This document shows, one piece after another, positions 34,601-46,517 of a stretch of DNA of 64,000 bases. Made by a program: the position numbers and the translations under genes. Origin of the DNA: Chelydra serpentina (Eukaryota > Chordata > Testudines > Chelydridae); contig JBAIAC010000035.1 of NCBI GenBank assembly GCA_037349315.1, forward strand, positions 4,664,501-4,728,500. Reading direction: 5' to 3'. Each line of letters begins with the position of its first letter. Within the stretch, counting starts at the first letter, position 1. Below the pieces are notes generated by a model. The model was not told the origin of the DNA and made no database searches. It was given only the letters and a program-made list of their open reading frames with translations.

Positions 34601-36053
34601 GCCCCTACAGAAGGTGTAGGGGAGACTAAGGATTGCTGCAATAATTGTATCTCATTATCTCATGCAGACTGGCATGCATTTCCTCCATGTCCAGCACTGG
34701 GGTGTCAGCGCGCCTGTCTCTCACACTTCATCACCCTCCAGCCCTTCCTTCTGACACCCTGGGGCATCTAGAATTATCCCCCCGTGCCATTTCCCTCCCA
34801 CCCTCTGCCAGCAGGAGGGCAAGGCAGCCTCCACGCACAGGCGGACAGACTGGGAGCCAAACGTTTGTAGCTTTCCCCCTTTCCACCCAGCTCCTCTGTT
34901 TCAGTCCAAGACGCCCCCACTCCGGGCTTGTGACATCAGTCACTTCCTAGGCAACGGATGGGTGATGTAGAGCAGCAGCCTAGGAATTATGCAGCACTCA
35001 ACTCTCACGTAAGCCCTGTTTTGGGAGCTGATAGCCCTGCCTCAGCTAGCCTCCCCCCACAGCGCTCTACCAACGCAACTCAAGTCCTAGGCTTGTGCCC
35101 TAATCCCTGGACCCTCCTGCCTCCCTGGGCACCTCCCACAGCTCTTCTGATGCCCCTACCATCCTCCGCTCCCCACTAGTCCAGTCCTGGGGTTGGCCTG
35201 CGCGCAGCGTGCCAGTCATTGACCTGTGCGCTGGCTTCATGGCGTGGCCTGTTAGAGATCAAGCCGAGAGCCACCTAACTTGGGGTAACGTGACTGGGGC
35301 TCAAACCGTGTTTCTAAGCAAGGATACCTGCTCACTTAAGCAGCCAAGACAATGACACTGATTAGATGTCTTCCTCTTCCTCTAAGATCCCCAGGCAGCC
35401 AGGCTCTGTGGCATAATCATTCCCAGGGACCCCAGGTCTCTGCACACGCCAAAAGGAAGCTTCACCGTGATAGCTGAAATGGGGGAGCTGCAACAGCAGT
35501 TGGTGGGGTGCAGTGAAGGAGCGGGGAGAAGAAAAGGGAGCGTCTGTGTCCCCTGCACTAACGCCATGTATTTAAATGAGTGAAACCCAGTTAGGCAGAA
35601 GGGAAAGAGGGAATCAGCTGAGAGAGGGAACGAGAAATTACCCCTTTCTCCCTCCAGCAAATCAGTGCATTCCCCTTGTCTGCCTGCTGAGAACAGGAAT
35701 TGGCCCAGACCATGAGCCAAACACCCCTTCCTGTAGGGAGCTGTTCACCCCAAGCCCTCTGCCCAAATCCCAACACATCAGAACTTTGGGGTGTTGAAAC
35801 CCAGATCCAATTTGTGTCCATCACTCCTATTGTGTGTAGGGCAGTGACCCCCAGATGGGGATGAAGGATGCCCTCCAGACCCCAGCATGCCCCATAGGAC
35901 CCAACAGTATCATGCCAAAGCACCAACCCTGCATGCACCCCATTCTCCGGTGGGATTTCCCCTTACCTTCTGTTTCTCCTGTCCCTGGTTAGGCTGAATT
36001 AACCCAGCCAAGAACAAGGGGAAGAGCCAAGAGGCCCTGAGTCTGCCCCCCAT
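28684..36053 (-). CDS. GPX3: GPX3, extracellular glutathione peroxidase (selenoprotein), complete in 5 exons
   Basis: Secreted enzyme reducing hydrogen peroxide and lipid hydroperoxides with glutathione or thioredoxin in plasma. Exons on the - strand: 36053-35967 (ATG 36053-36051), 30899-30746, 30065-29948, 29145-29046, 28920-28684 (TAA), total 696 nt, 231 residues; human has 226. The first 24 or so residues form a signal peptide ([11 protein letters not shown] core). Catalytic residues are all present: selenocysteine 73 (TGA at 30770-30768, context NVATYUGLT), Gln107 in [15 protein letters not shown], and Trp181-Asn182 in KWNF. The start has a good Kozak context, GCCATGG. Intron 1 is about 5 kb and holds a CR1 fragment and a MITE. 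Ordinary gene finders will break this gene at the TGA. The gene faces TNIP1 tail to tail, as in human. I could not locate the SECIS element by eye. Confidence 0.97.
30768..30770 (-). other. GPX3: Selenocysteine codon (TGA) of GPX3
   Basis: In the - strand frame this TGA sits in the context Phe-Val-Asn-Val-Ala-Thr-Tyr-Sec-Gly-Leu-Thr, the conserved active-site loop of glutathione peroxidases, and codes residue 73, the same number as in human GPX3. The frame continues for 158 codons after it, with the remaining catalytic residues intact. Confidence 0.97.
31990..32106. mobile_element. Diverged MITE, GGTGCTAGAAC...GTTCCAGCCCCTG
   Basis: Imperfect inverted ends around a segment containing GGCTTGAAGTGGTTTCCAG and GGCTCTCAGCACCCCCA, which I recall as a turtle hAT-type repeat. 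No clear target duplication remains. Confidence 0.45.
32464..32590. mobile_element. Short hAT-like MITE, TAGGGTGACCAG family, copy 1
   Basis: 127 bp with ends TAGGGTGACCAG and CTGGTCACCGTA, flanked by perfect 8-bp duplications GCCCCTCT (32456-32463 and 32591-32598). Lies in GPX3 intron 1. Confidence 0.9.
33405..34195 (-). mobile_element. CR1-type LINE fragment in GPX3 intron 1
   Basis: The - strand encodes a 116-residue piece (34149-33799, with [20 protein letters not shown] and [12 protein letters not shown]) from the endonuclease/reverse-transcriptase linker. After a stop it continues with [19 protein letters not shown] and similar early reverse-transcriptase motifs, broken by stops. Truncated at both ends. 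Confidence 0.88.
34476..34620 (+). mobile_element. MIR-like SINE 3' fragment
   Basis: GAATGTGAGTTCTTTTGG followed by GTCTGTACAGCCCCTAACAC and AGTGGGGGCCCCGATTCCTG, the tail of a common turtle SINE. Similar tails, inverted, are at about 41225-41290 and 47905-47945. Confidence 0.6.
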
Positions 36054-36099
36054 GGCAGCTGTGGGGTGCAAGCACCCTCTTCTTGCCCCACGGAGCCCA

Positions 36100-36245
36100 G
36101 CAGCTGGGTGCCCGTGTCCGCCTGGGCTTCTCCGTCACTGTCCTCTTCCCCACACTGTGCCACCTTCGAGCACAACAGCAGGGAGAAATAAAAGGCTGAG
36201 CCTGAGTCCTCCTAACCAATCACAGGGAGGCGGGGAGGGCAGGGC
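36100..36245 (-). promoter_or_regulatory. Probable GPX3 proximal promoter
   Basis: On the - strand, reading toward the GPX3 start, there is a reverse CCAAT box (ACCAATCA on the + strand near 36214), a G-rich GC-box-like tract at about 36226-36240, an AP-1-like GACTCAG near 36205, and an AT-rich TTTTATTT near 36190 that could serve as a weak TATA element. A transcription start near 36155 would leave a 5' UTR of about 100 nt. Motifs are seen; function is inferred from position. Confidence 0.35.
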
Positions 36246-37689
36246 TATTAACCATGTGGGCCCTGGTGAGCTTCAGAGGTGTTTGCGGGAGGGAGAAAGG
36301 GGATTGATTGCCTCCGCTAATGGAAAATCTGGACTCAGATCAGGCGTCCCCACACACCCATGGCGGGAGAGGTCTGGTTGCAGGGCTTTGGTTCGGCTTA
36401 TAAAGCTAGGGCCCCCGTGTGAAATTCTGGCTGGGATCTGAGTGCAGATTACAGCCACTCTCCAGAACGTGAAACCAAAGAGCATGGGGTGGAGGGGAAG
36501 GGAGATTAACCAGGTACCTGGCTGTTATGTAACACACTAGGGGCCTGGCTGCAGTGCAGCAGGGCCTGAGATCCTGGAGATTCGGATCAAAACAACGGAG
36601 AAATTCAGGGCTGTTATCTTGGCCCGGCCCGCGAGACTCACCCTGGTGATCCCGTGGATGTGTCCAAGTACAGCCACTGATCAGTTGTATCTCACACACC
36701 AAATGGGGCATGAGAACCACAAGATGCCGCAGGCGGATAAGCCAGCAGAGAGGGAATGGGGTGGGGGACAAGGAACAAGGAAGATGGGTCTGTCCGCATG
36801 GTAGTGTCAGCGGTTAAAGCAGTCGTTGGGAGCTCCCAGGGGTAGGCGTTAGGGTATAAAATAAAGGCAAATAATCCTGGGAAGGGTTAGAGAACAGCTG
36901 ATGCCTTGTAGCCATCAGAGAAACATGCTGGGTTTAGGTCAGATGTTCAAACATGGTCGCTAAGTTTGCCCCTGTACTTTTACCTGTGCACCTAGAACCC
37001 TGGATTTGCACAAGCAAATGACCCACCTGCACGCTCCGGTGTTATATCTGTGCAAATGCAAGGGCTTAAACATGCAGAATTGTGAGCGCGACTCTCTAGG
37101 CTGAGTGGAAATTCCTTTGAAACCTTGGCCCGCCTGTTTGACGCTTTCCTGGGTGGCCTCCTTTCTCCGTTTCCCCTTCCCTTCTTTGTGGCAGGGAAGC
37201 TGGGCCTGCATGTCTTTGTCACATTCTAGTGCTGGTGAAATGTGGCAGCCTCGCAAGCAGGGGAGAACCGGTCCACGGCACTGCAGGCGTCTCCACGCTG
37301 CCCTGGCCCGAGAGAGCAGTTTAGTCTCCATGCCCATTCGGCCCATGCCATCTTTGGGGGCAGCCGTGGTTTTCTGTGGCCATGGACAACGGGGCTGAGA
37401 TGTGCAACAAGAACTAGACAGCGCCCATCATCGCTCTTCCAGCAGCCCACCCCAGACACAGCAACACCTTCCCGTGGGGCTGGATACTCAGCCGCATCGT
37501 GCCCCTGCTCTGCACTGCTGAATGGAGGGAAGGTCAAGAGGGCTCTAAGCCATCCTTCTGCATTCCTCAATCCCAGGGCCAGGTGGGGGCAAACCAACCC
37601 CTCCCCTCCTGCACACGTTAGAACAGGGCTAGGGATGGTTCTGCCTGCCAGCTGGAGAGAATGAGAAACAAAGAAACACAGCAGGGTTT

Positions 37690-38290
37690 TTGCATTGCCC
37701 CCAAAAGATCTATTAGAATTGGAAAAGGTGCAGAGAAGGGCAACAAAAACTATTAGGGGTATGGGACAGCTTCCATACGAGGAGAGATTGGGACTGTTCA
37801 GCTTACAAACAAGCCGGCTAAGGGGGGGATCTGATAGAGGGCTATAAAATCATGACTGGTGTGGGGGAAGTGTTATTTACCCCTTCATATAACACCAGAA
37901 CCAGGTGTCACCCAGTGAAAGGATTAGGCAGCAGGCTTAAAACTAGCATAAGGAAGGACGACTTCACACAGCACCCAATCGGCCTGTGGAACTCCTTGCC
38001 AGTGGATGTTATAAAGGCCACACGTATAACTGGATGACATAAGTCCATGGAGAATAGGTCCATCAGTGGCTATTAGCCAAGATGGGCCGGGATGCAGCAC
38101 CAGGCTTTTGGTGTCCCTAAACCTCAGACTGCCAGAAGCTGGGACTGGACAACGGGGGTGGATCACTTGCTAACTGTGCTGTTCTGTTCATTCCCTCAGC
38201 ACCTGGCACTGGCCACTGTCAGGAGACAGGACACTGGGCTAGATGGACCATTGCTCTGACCCAGTCTGGCTGTTCTTACATATAACTGAA
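37690..38290 (+). mobile_element. CR1-type LINE 3' end
   Basis: Encodes remnants of [12 protein letters not shown] and WNSLPVDV-like C-terminal text, then a 3' UTR with GGACACTGGGCTAGATGGAC and CTGACCCAGTCTGGCTGTTC. The 3' UTR matches the fragment at 5090-5262. Confidence 0.85.
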
Positions 38291-39186
38291 TGGGAGAACC
38301 AAGGCATTCCCATTCCTGCGGCCCAGGGGAAATCCCTGCTGGAGCTGGCCACCTTTTGGTCTCAATTCCCTGTGTGAGGGCCACTTGATGCTGCTCCAGC
38401 TCTAAAGCCAGCCAGAGTCCCTGGGATCCTCTGGTGACAAAGACAGAGTGGCTCCTACACCATCCCACTCTCAGCTGGTGATGAGGGGGGGGAGGGGGTG
38501 GCCAGGGCTCCCTGCACCTGTGCTGATCCCCAGCTGCTTGGCAGCCGCTGTAAATTAAAGCCCTCCCCAAGCTGCTGCAGTTTATACAGGGAACTGGGCA
38601 GGCCACAGAAGGTCCCAGCATCAAGGGAGTGCACCTGGTACCTCTGCTGTCCTCTGCTCCGGGCACCCAGAGAGAGCCACACCTGCCAGCACCGTCACAG
38701 ACCCCTCCCTACAGTCACACTCAGGCTGCTACTGCTCGGAGTGGGGAGGGGGCCCCAGTAACACTAGCAAGCCCCATGAAGCCCTAACAGGCAGTTCCAG
38801 GCCGACACTGACTCCACAGCCTGCAGTTCTGGGGCTGCCCATCATCCACAGCAGCTCGGGGTTCTCTCCAGCTGATAGCCGGCTCCTGCCCCTGCTAAGC
38901 AGAGACTCCTTGTCCCCCAGCCCTTCGCAGCCCGCTTTCCCCTCCCCGCTGACGCCAGCTGCCTCTGGGAACGCTGGGATTATTAATGAAGCCCCTGTCA
39001 AAGCTGGGCTGCTCTGTTTATACACCGGGTTCCTGCTGGATTGCGGTGTGGCTAGAGAAGGAGGCAATCCAGCGAACCCAGGCCTGGGAACAACCCCACC
39101 CTTGTTCACTTCTGAGCGGAGAAGAGCGGTGGGGGAGTTTCCCTGGAGTTGGGGTTGGGTTTTGCAGACTGAGAACAGGTGGCATC
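38291..39186. other. Intergenic, nothing recognised
   Basis: GC-moderate unique-looking sequence between a CR1 3' end and a Cry-SINE. No gene or element identified. Confidence 0.6.
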
Positions 39187-39359
39187 GGGGGGATAGCTCA
39201 GTGGTTTGAGCATTGGCCTGCTAAACCCAGGGTTGTGAGTTCAATCCTTGAGGGGGCCATTTAGGGATCTGGGGCAAAAATTGGGGATTGGTCCTGCTTT
39301 GAACAGCGGGTTGGACTAGATGACCTCCTAAGGTCCCTTCCAACCCTGATATTCTATGG
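39187..39359 (+). mobile_element. Cry-SINE, copy 2
   Basis: Nearly the same sequence as the copy at 18782, same strand, with intact A and B boxes and the TGATATTCTATG tail. Few differences between the copies suggest fairly recent activity. Confidence 0.93.
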
Positions 39360-39548
39360 AGACAGGGGTCTGAAACCCCACGGTTCGGAGGAAGATCGTA
39401 GAAATGGCTCCAGCAGGGGGCTCCTTTCCAATTTACAGGAGTATTTGGGCAGGGCTGGGGGTTTCGTAGGAGGGACATGTTTCCACTGCTCATCTGTGTC
39501 TCTGTCATCAGGCCACGAGGCCACTCGGGTCAGACCCCCTATGCTGAC

Positions 39549-39790
39549 ATAGACTCATAGACTTTAAGGTCAGAAGGGACCATTATGATCCTCTAGTCTG
39601 ACCTCCTGCACAATGCAGGCCCCAGAATCTCACCCACCCACTCCTGCAATAATCCTCTCACCTATGTCTGAGCTATTGAAGTCCTCAAATCATGGTTTAA
39701 AGACTTCAAGGTGCAGAGAATCCCCCAGTAAGTGACCCGTGCCCCACGCTGCAGAGGAAGGGGAAAAACATCCATGTAGCCCAGTCCTGA
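39549..39790 (-). mobile_element. CR1-type LINE 3' end
   Basis: On the + strand reads GACTCATAGACTTTAAGGTC and AGAAGGGACCATTATGATC, the inverted 3' terminus of a turtle CR1 family; similarity fades toward 39790. Confidence 0.75.
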
Positions 39791-41699
39791 CATCTCCACT
39801 ACGCTTCCAGGCACTGTAGTGACCCAGGCAAGCAACCCCTCTGCTCTCCCCCCGGCTCCTTGCCTTGCCTTCCAGCCCCCAGCCCCTTTGTACTGCTCCC
39901 TGAGCCCACTCAGCTCTGAACTCCCTTCCGCTGCGGGGCTCACAGCCCCCTCCCCACCGAGAGGTCAGGAAAGGGTCCATCTGGCCACTAAGAGACCAGA
40001 AAGCCTGATTAGCAGCTGGGACCCATTAGGGCCCCTATAAAGGCTGCCTCTCAGCAGAGCAGAGGCTTGTGGGTGGGGCTTCAGGAGCAGGTGCTCTGAT
40101 GGGAGCAGCTGGGGTTAGATGCCTTTCTCTCACTCATGGGGGAGTTAATAGTGGGACTGGCAAATGCAGGCTGGGGTGGGGGTCAGGAATTCCTTTAAGC
40201 TGGGCTGCAGCAAGGCTTGCCCTGGGAGACTCAATGCATGAGAAGCTGCTCTCTAGGGAGTTTTGGCACACCCATGTAAACCTTGAACTGGATCAGTGTC
40301 AGGAGACCACCTCCCAGCCCCCCAAAAATATTCCCCTTTGCCTCCTCCACCCAGGCCTTGAGGGGCACGGCTGGGAAAACAGAGAGGAGGGATCAGAGTG
40401 GCCAAGGAGGGAGGCGCAGAGCCAGGAAGGGGCTCTGAAGGGGTTTGATGTGGTGAAAAATGGGGAGTCAGTGGAGGGAGGTGTCCTGGCCAGAGCGACG
40501 GGCAACCAAAATGCTCTTACAGCTGTTTTGTACTGGATGGGGGAGAGGGGAGTGTGGGGCTGGGGAGGCTGCAGGGGGAGATGAGCAGGGCCCAGAGGAG
40601 ATTTGAGCTGTGTGAGGAGAAAGGGCAGACGGGGTTGAAAGATGCTCTAAACCACGGCCCCATGCAGATCCCAAGGCCACCAGGGTAAAAGCAGCAAGGT
40701 TTGCAACCAAGAGATGAGGTCATGACCTCGGGACAAAAGAAAGTCCCCTCTAGCCTCAGCTTCTCCCTGGACAGCCACAAGCAGCCAAGGACCCAGTTTG
40801 GAGAATTCAAAATATTGACCTTGCATGGGATCAAAGTTCACTATTACTGGTGCTGAAGCGAATTCCCTACCAGTGTCCCTGCAGGGGATTGGTGGAGAGC
40901 GGTGAGCTGAGGGATGGAACGTTTGGGGAGCAATCCAAGTGAGTTCTTGGCCAGGTCAGATGGAACTGGCCAGTGACATGGGACAAAGGTCCCCCAGCGA
41001 ACAGCAAACACTGGAGAGAAGCTCAGAATTGCAGGACATAAACGTGAATCCCTGAACTCATGAAAAACTGAATAGCTCCGGGGTGGCTCCCTCTGCTAGG
41101 CCGGCTGTAGCTGTCGAATATTCCCTAGTGGGATCCGTGTAGCTGCCAGAGGTGGGGGTCTGGATTTATCAGAAAGGGGCAATAAAGATTTGGGATTTTC
41201 CTAAGCACTCAGCTTTGGCCTCACTTACGTATTTCCATAGCACCTAAGGCCAGGACCCCACTGCGCTAGGCGCTGTACGATGAGCATTTTTGAAAATGCC
41301 ACCCTGAATGTTCGGCTCTAGCTGACAGCCCTCCCAGGGGCTTATCCTAGTCCCACAGGTCCCATCTATGTTCAGCTGACACGGACAGTACCGGGAAGAG
41401 ACGGGAGCACTTGGTAACGTGCCTGAGAATTTGCTGCCCTTCGGGAAACGCTGAGCTCGTTAAGCTTTAGCGTCTTTATCAGAAAACAAAATAGCTTCAT
41501 TTACTTAATTCCCGCTGCGGGTGAAGGTCTCGGGCCGGGGTGCTGTGGTGGACGAGGGTTATGCAAGTTGGGGCTAGAGGGATTCTGGCCGGAGAAAGCG
41601 GTGTGTCAGCTTCTCTGATTTCAGCCAAAGTGCCCCATGCTTTGGAGGATCACATAGCTGGAGATAACAAGGAGCATCCCAGGTGCCTCTAGATGTTCA
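39791..41699. other. Intergenic, little recognised
   Basis: Only a MIR-like tail near 41225-41290 was noticed. A 171-codon open frame at 40069-40584 has no recognisable motif. Confidence 0.5.
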
Positions 41700-42690
41700 T
41701 TCTGCAATGACTGCCACAAACCAATCCTGCCAATATTTAGGAAGGCTAAACAGGGCCACCTACATAATTATAGGCAGGTCAGCCTGACATTGATCCCAGG
41801 TAAAAGAATGGAACAGCTGATACGGGACTTGATTAATAAAGAATTGAAGGAGGGTAATGTAATTAATGCCAATCAACCTGGATTTGTGGGAAATAGATCC
41901 TGTCAGCCTAATTTGGTAACATTTTTGATGAGGTGACAAGTTTGGCTGATAAAGGTAGAAATGCTGATGTAATATGCTTAGACGTCTGTCAGGCATTGAC
42001 TTGGTACTGCTCAACATGTTGATTAAGAACCTTGAACAATACAAAATAAACATAGCACGCATTCAGTGGATTCAAAACTGGCTAACTGATAGGTCTCAAG
42101 ATTTAACTGTAAATGGGGAATCATCATCGAGCGGATATGTTTCTACTAGGGTCTTGCAGGGACCAATTCTTGGCTCAATGTCATTTAACACTTTTCTCAA
42201 TGACCTGCTGGAAGAAAACATAAAATCATCACTGATAAAGTTGGCCGCTGACATAAAGGTTGGGGGAGTTACTGATGGAGAGCAATCTGGATCGCTTGAT
42301 AAGCTGGGCACAAGCAAACACTATCCATTTCAATATGGCCCAATGTAAAGGCGTTCATTTAGGAAGAACGTATGTAGGCCGTACTTAAAGGATGGGGACT
42401 CTCTCTTGGGAAACGGTGATTCTGAAAAAGACTTTGGGGTCATGATGGATAATCAGCCGATATGAGCTCCCAGTGCGACACAGTGGCTAAAAGAGCTAAT
42501 GTGATCCTTGGGTGTTTATACAGGGGAATGTTGAGTAGCAGAAGGAGGTTCGATCCCCTCTGTATTTGGCACTGGTGTGGGCGCTAATAGAATCCTGGGT
42601 CTAATTCCGGTGGCCACAGCTCAAGGAGGATGTTGATAAATTGCAGAGGGCTCCGAGAAGAGCGATGGGAATGATGAAAGGGGCTGCGAG
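41700..42690 (+). mobile_element. Old CR1-type LINE fragment
   Basis: Decayed reverse-transcriptase sequence with many stops: VSLTLIPGKRMEQLI-like text at 41780-41830, NQPGFVGNRSC at 41870-41910, VLQGPILGSMSFNTFLND at 42150-42210, and QRAPRRAMGMM at 42640-42670. More diverged than the copy at 59-60 kb. Confidence 0.85.
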
Positions 42691-43067
42691 GAGTGGGCAA
42701 TCACCAAGGACGGCAGAAGGCCTAGTGCTAACATGGGCTAGCCCTACCCTGCCCACCCGCCGCCCCTGTGACAAGGGAAGCGTGTCAGGCTCTCAGCAGA
42801 GGTTTGCAGTGGGAAATGCTTTTGAGGGAAGCCATTGGCTCTGCTAGGATTAGAGTTCCCCACCAGTCCTGCCAGCAGGCTGCTCACGATCCCGAACCAG
42901 TTCGGGGCATTCTTATGGGCAATGCTCTGAGCCAGACCCACCCTGCTCCCGCCGCATCCCGCAGAGAACAGGAGCTCCCAGGGCCAGTCCATGTAAGGTG
43001 CCTGTTCCCGGCTGTGGGTGCAGTGGGCGAAAGCCCCATCATAAGACTCACCTGGCTCCCCCCTTGA

Positions 43068-43684
43068 TGGGGCGGACCAGCTCGTGAGAGAGACGGGCTC
43101 TCTGGGCTTGACCAACTAATCTCTCATCTGTGCCAAAGGGAAAAGCCATCCACTCCAACAACAGCATGTACCTTCCACCTCTGGCCTAGGACTTGGGAAA
43201 CCTGCCTGCAACTCCCGGCTCTGCTGCAGACGCCCTGTGGAACATTGGACGAGTCATTTCGCCTCCCTGCGCCTCAGTCAGGACTGTTACAACCCTCAGG
43301 GGCTTGTCTCTCCCACTGGCTCCCCTCAGGGGCAGAACGTGCCCGGGGCTTGGTGGCACCTGCTTACGTCAGCAAGGCTTTACAAATAGCAGCCCATTGT
43401 TGCCTGCTTGGTTTGTTTGTCAGACCCAGGAAAGCAGGGATCAAAGACCAGCCTCCCCGCTTCCTGAAGTGCAGCCTGGGATTGTTTACAACAGCCCTGG
43501 GACAGCGGAGATAGAAGGAGACAGGGGTTGTGTTGTGTTTGACCACAACCCTGGTGCCTGGAGCAGAGCCTGCAGAGCTGATGGGGCAGACCAGCTAGTG
43601 AGAGACGGGCTTGACCAACTAATCTCTCATCCGTGCCAACGGGAAAAGCCATCCACGCCAACAACAGCATGTACCTTCCAGTCT
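43068..43684 (+). repeat. Direct repeats (block B) flanking block A copy 1
   Basis: 43068-43180 and 43577-43684 share GACCAGCT, GACGGGCT, TGACCAACTAATCTCTCATC, GGGAAAAGCCATCCAC and CAACAACAGCATGTACCTTC in the same order. The repeats bracket block A and point to a tandem duplication of about 500 bp. Confidence 0.88.
43186..43558 (+). repeat. Duplicated block A, copy 1
   Basis: About 370 bp nearly identical to 47325-47699 in the same orientation, by eye roughly 90% matched. It begins in an old MIR-like stretch (GGACGAGTCATTTCGCC) and ends in GTTTGACCACAACCCTGG. No coding potential is recognised. Confidence 0.9.
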
Positions 43685-43699
43685 GCAAAGTTTTGATAA

Positions 43700-44867
43700 T
43701 CCACTATCTCTTCCGGTAATTGCCAAGGACCCTTCCAAGCCTGAAGGAAAGTCCAGTCTGGTGTGGGCTTCCTCTTCTCCGAGTGAGGTCAGTGCCGGTG
43801 AAAGATGGAAGCCCTGGAAAAAACCCAGCCCTTTTACCCACAAAAGGGATTCAGCACAGACCACAACATTGCGAGCTTCCCCCGACCCCTACCACCGAGC
43901 TTCGCCCCGAGGGAGGAGAAGCCAGGTCAGCCTCCCTGCTGCCCCGTTCAGTTCTTGGCCTGTCTTCGGAGGGTGTCAGTGGTTTGTCGTTTTGTGGCTG
44001 TGATGTGGCCACCTGCCCGCTAGGACCAGGGCTGAGCCCAGGGATCTATTCCAGAGAGGCCAAAGACCCATAAAACAGCACTGACCATGCCACTGGCGAC
44101 GCTGCTGGACAGAAAATCTCCTTGCCATGGCACTGCAGGTGGTTCCTTTCAACAGGGTGTGTGCCATTGCTGTGCAAGACTGAGGTGCATTAGCCAGTGA
44201 CCCCTGCGCATGGATTATAGGAGAAGGAAATGCACTACACCACTATTAGCATACCACAAAATCCTCTCCTTACGTAAGGGCATGCTGGGGATCACAGGCT
44301 GTCTCCGGGCTTTGGCATAAGTAGCGTATCAGATGGCTACTGAGCCGTATGGCAGGTATTGCTGAATCTGTCTCTTCGGCCCCGGGGGAGGGCCAGAAGG
44401 ACAAAGGCAAACCTGTTATCCCAGAATGCGCGATCTTCCAAAGGAGACGTTAATCTGCGGAGTGGTGCCAGGTATAAACTCTCCTCCTCTCGCATGTCTG
44501 CCCCAATGGGGAAGTAAAAACCAAAAGGCTCCAGATTGCATCAGTCAGTGCAGGGCAGCTTATGCAGAGGGTGGATCCCTCACTCCACCCTTCATTCAAG
44601 GCCGTGCACATCATTCGGCTTCCTCCTTTGTCCCTTCTCCAGCAGGGACTCTTCCAGGGAGGACCCCCAACCTGCAAACTCGACCCTGTTGCTCTGCCTG
44701 GCTTCTGGTCGGGGAATAAGAAACCCAAGCACATGCAGGCGAAAGTGTCAGATCAGTGGCCAGCGGGTCTCAGGGGCCTAATACCTGTCTAGCCAACGAC
44801 ACTGACGAGAAAGAGGATAGAGGAGGAACTGAATAGCTTGAGAGAATGCACAAGACAAGAGCCTGCC
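43700..44867. other. Intergenic, nothing recognised
   Basis: Several short GC-rich open frames without family resemblance. Confidence 0.5.
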
Positions 44868-45060
44868 CAATGTCCGCTTGTTTATTGCGCCGCTAGCTCG
44901 TGCAGCGTATAGTTACGCTGGGCAAACGTGCCAGAATCTTGCGCACGATTCATCTCAGCCCAGGAGCAGCGCCAGGGGACTGCAAATCTACAGCCACAGC
45001 GATGGCCACCAGCACGACTGGCACCTAGCAAGCTGGGGCTCACTAAACCACCAGCTTCCC
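44868..45060 (+). repeat. Dispersed repeat of unknown class, + copy
   Basis: Resembles, in inverted orientation, 46150-46375: both contain CCAG(A/-)ATCTT-, CATC(T/C)CAGCCCAG- and GCTAG/AGCTCGTGC-like steps in the same order. I cannot name the family. Confidence 0.5.
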
Positions 45061-46149
45061 CATGTCACTAGTGATATGTACGGAGGGCCCCCTTCTGAGG
45101 AAACTCCAGCACAGCGGGAGCCCCTGGGAGCTTGTATTATTCATCCACCCATCGGGCTCCAGGCTGGGCTGCAGGCCGAATCACAGCCAGGGAGCTAGAG
45201 GGGGCAGGGGCCTTGTCTCTCACGCTCCCTCTGAGCCTGCAGACACCTCGGTGTTACGGTTCTGATCACAGAAAACCCAGCCAGAGTGCAAAGAGGAGCC
45301 AGACTCTGGATTCGGTGTGTGAGCAAAGGGACCCTCGTTCCGGGCTCAGCCTCAGCGGCTGTAACCTGGCCAGAGGCCAGAGCGGGGCGGCGAGTTTTAA
45401 ATCTATCAGCGACGGTTGAGCCACTGCAAGAGAGATGCTAATGCTCTCCAAGCGCCTACTGGAAACTGACTCCGCTTCCTGGGAGGTGGGGAGCTGGCAA
45501 AGAACTGTACCACACCCCCTTCCACTGCACAGCACCCCGTGTGACTCACAACATGTCAGGGCCATCTCCTGACACCGTGGCAATCTCGCATGGCCTCAGG
45601 AGCTCCGTGTTTAGCACCAGGAGTGTGATAGCTGCTCTGGCAGGCTCCCTCGGCCTCTCCGCTCTGTGTTTGTGGGGAATGTTCTAGAGGAGAGGGACGG
45701 TGTAGGGATGGGACGCACCACCTCCCCGTCCAGCGGCGCCTCCCGCCCCGAACGCACCCAACGGGAGATGGTTTGACGTTCCCAGCTGGCGTGGGCATGG
45801 AGATGGGGGTTGCAGCAGCCCTGGAAGGGAAGGAGAAGTGCAAATGAGCCCTGTTAGCGCCGTGCACAGAGCGGGGCACCTCGTGCAGCCCCACTGATGT
45901 GCAGGAGCCAAACAGGGGGCATGTCCATTACTATCGGAGTTGGGGGTGAGGAGAAGAAACGAGACCAGCGCTGTAGGCTCCTCCATCACAAGCCCCACCA
46001 CACACAGCTACAACAGAAAGCGGCCCCAGGCTCCACCTATGGTGGGTGGTGTTTCGGGTGCCGGCGTTCTGAAATCAAACACAGTGACCCTGGTCAGGCT
46101 GCCGAGGCCCTGTCCCACCAGCAGCTCCAGGGAAGCGGTTGATTAAGCG

Positions 46150-46375
46150 CGAGGCCCGGCTTGCTGCGTCCCCGCTGATCGCAGAGTTGCGTCCAGGCCA
46201 GTTGCCGTCACGGTGGTTGGGTGTTTGCTGTCCCCGCTGGGCTGGGATGACCCGTGTGAAAGATTGCGGCTCATTCGCTCACAATACGCCGCATGAGCTA
46301 CTGGCACAATATAAGCTGGCCCTGGGCAATCCCTTATGTATCCCTCCAAGCTATTCAATCTCTCGACAGATTCCT
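46150..46375 (-). repeat. Dispersed repeat of unknown class, inverted copy
   Basis: Inverted partner of 44868-45060, about 1.1 kb away. Diverged; alignment by eye only. Confidence 0.5.
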
Positions 46376-46392
46376 CCACACTCCAGCTGGGG

Positions 46393-46517
46393 TAGGGTGA
46401 CCAGACAGCAACTGTGAAACATCGGGACAGGGGGTGGGGAGCTAATAGGAGCCTTTATAAGAAAAAGACCCACAAATCGGGACTGTCCCTATAAAATCGG
46501 GACATCTCGTCACCCTA
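46393..46517. mobile_element. Short hAT-like MITE, TAGGGTGACCAG family, copy 2
   Basis: 125 bp, ends TAGGGTGACCAG and ACATCTCGTCACCCTA, inserted in the orientation opposite to copy 1. Perfect 8-bp duplications AGCTGGGG at 46385-46392 and 46518-46525. Confidence 0.9.

Noticed and set aside
33932..34771. 279-codon open frame on the + strand
   Set aside because: Its first half is the reverse complement of a CR1 LINE coding region and the rest is repeat-derived.
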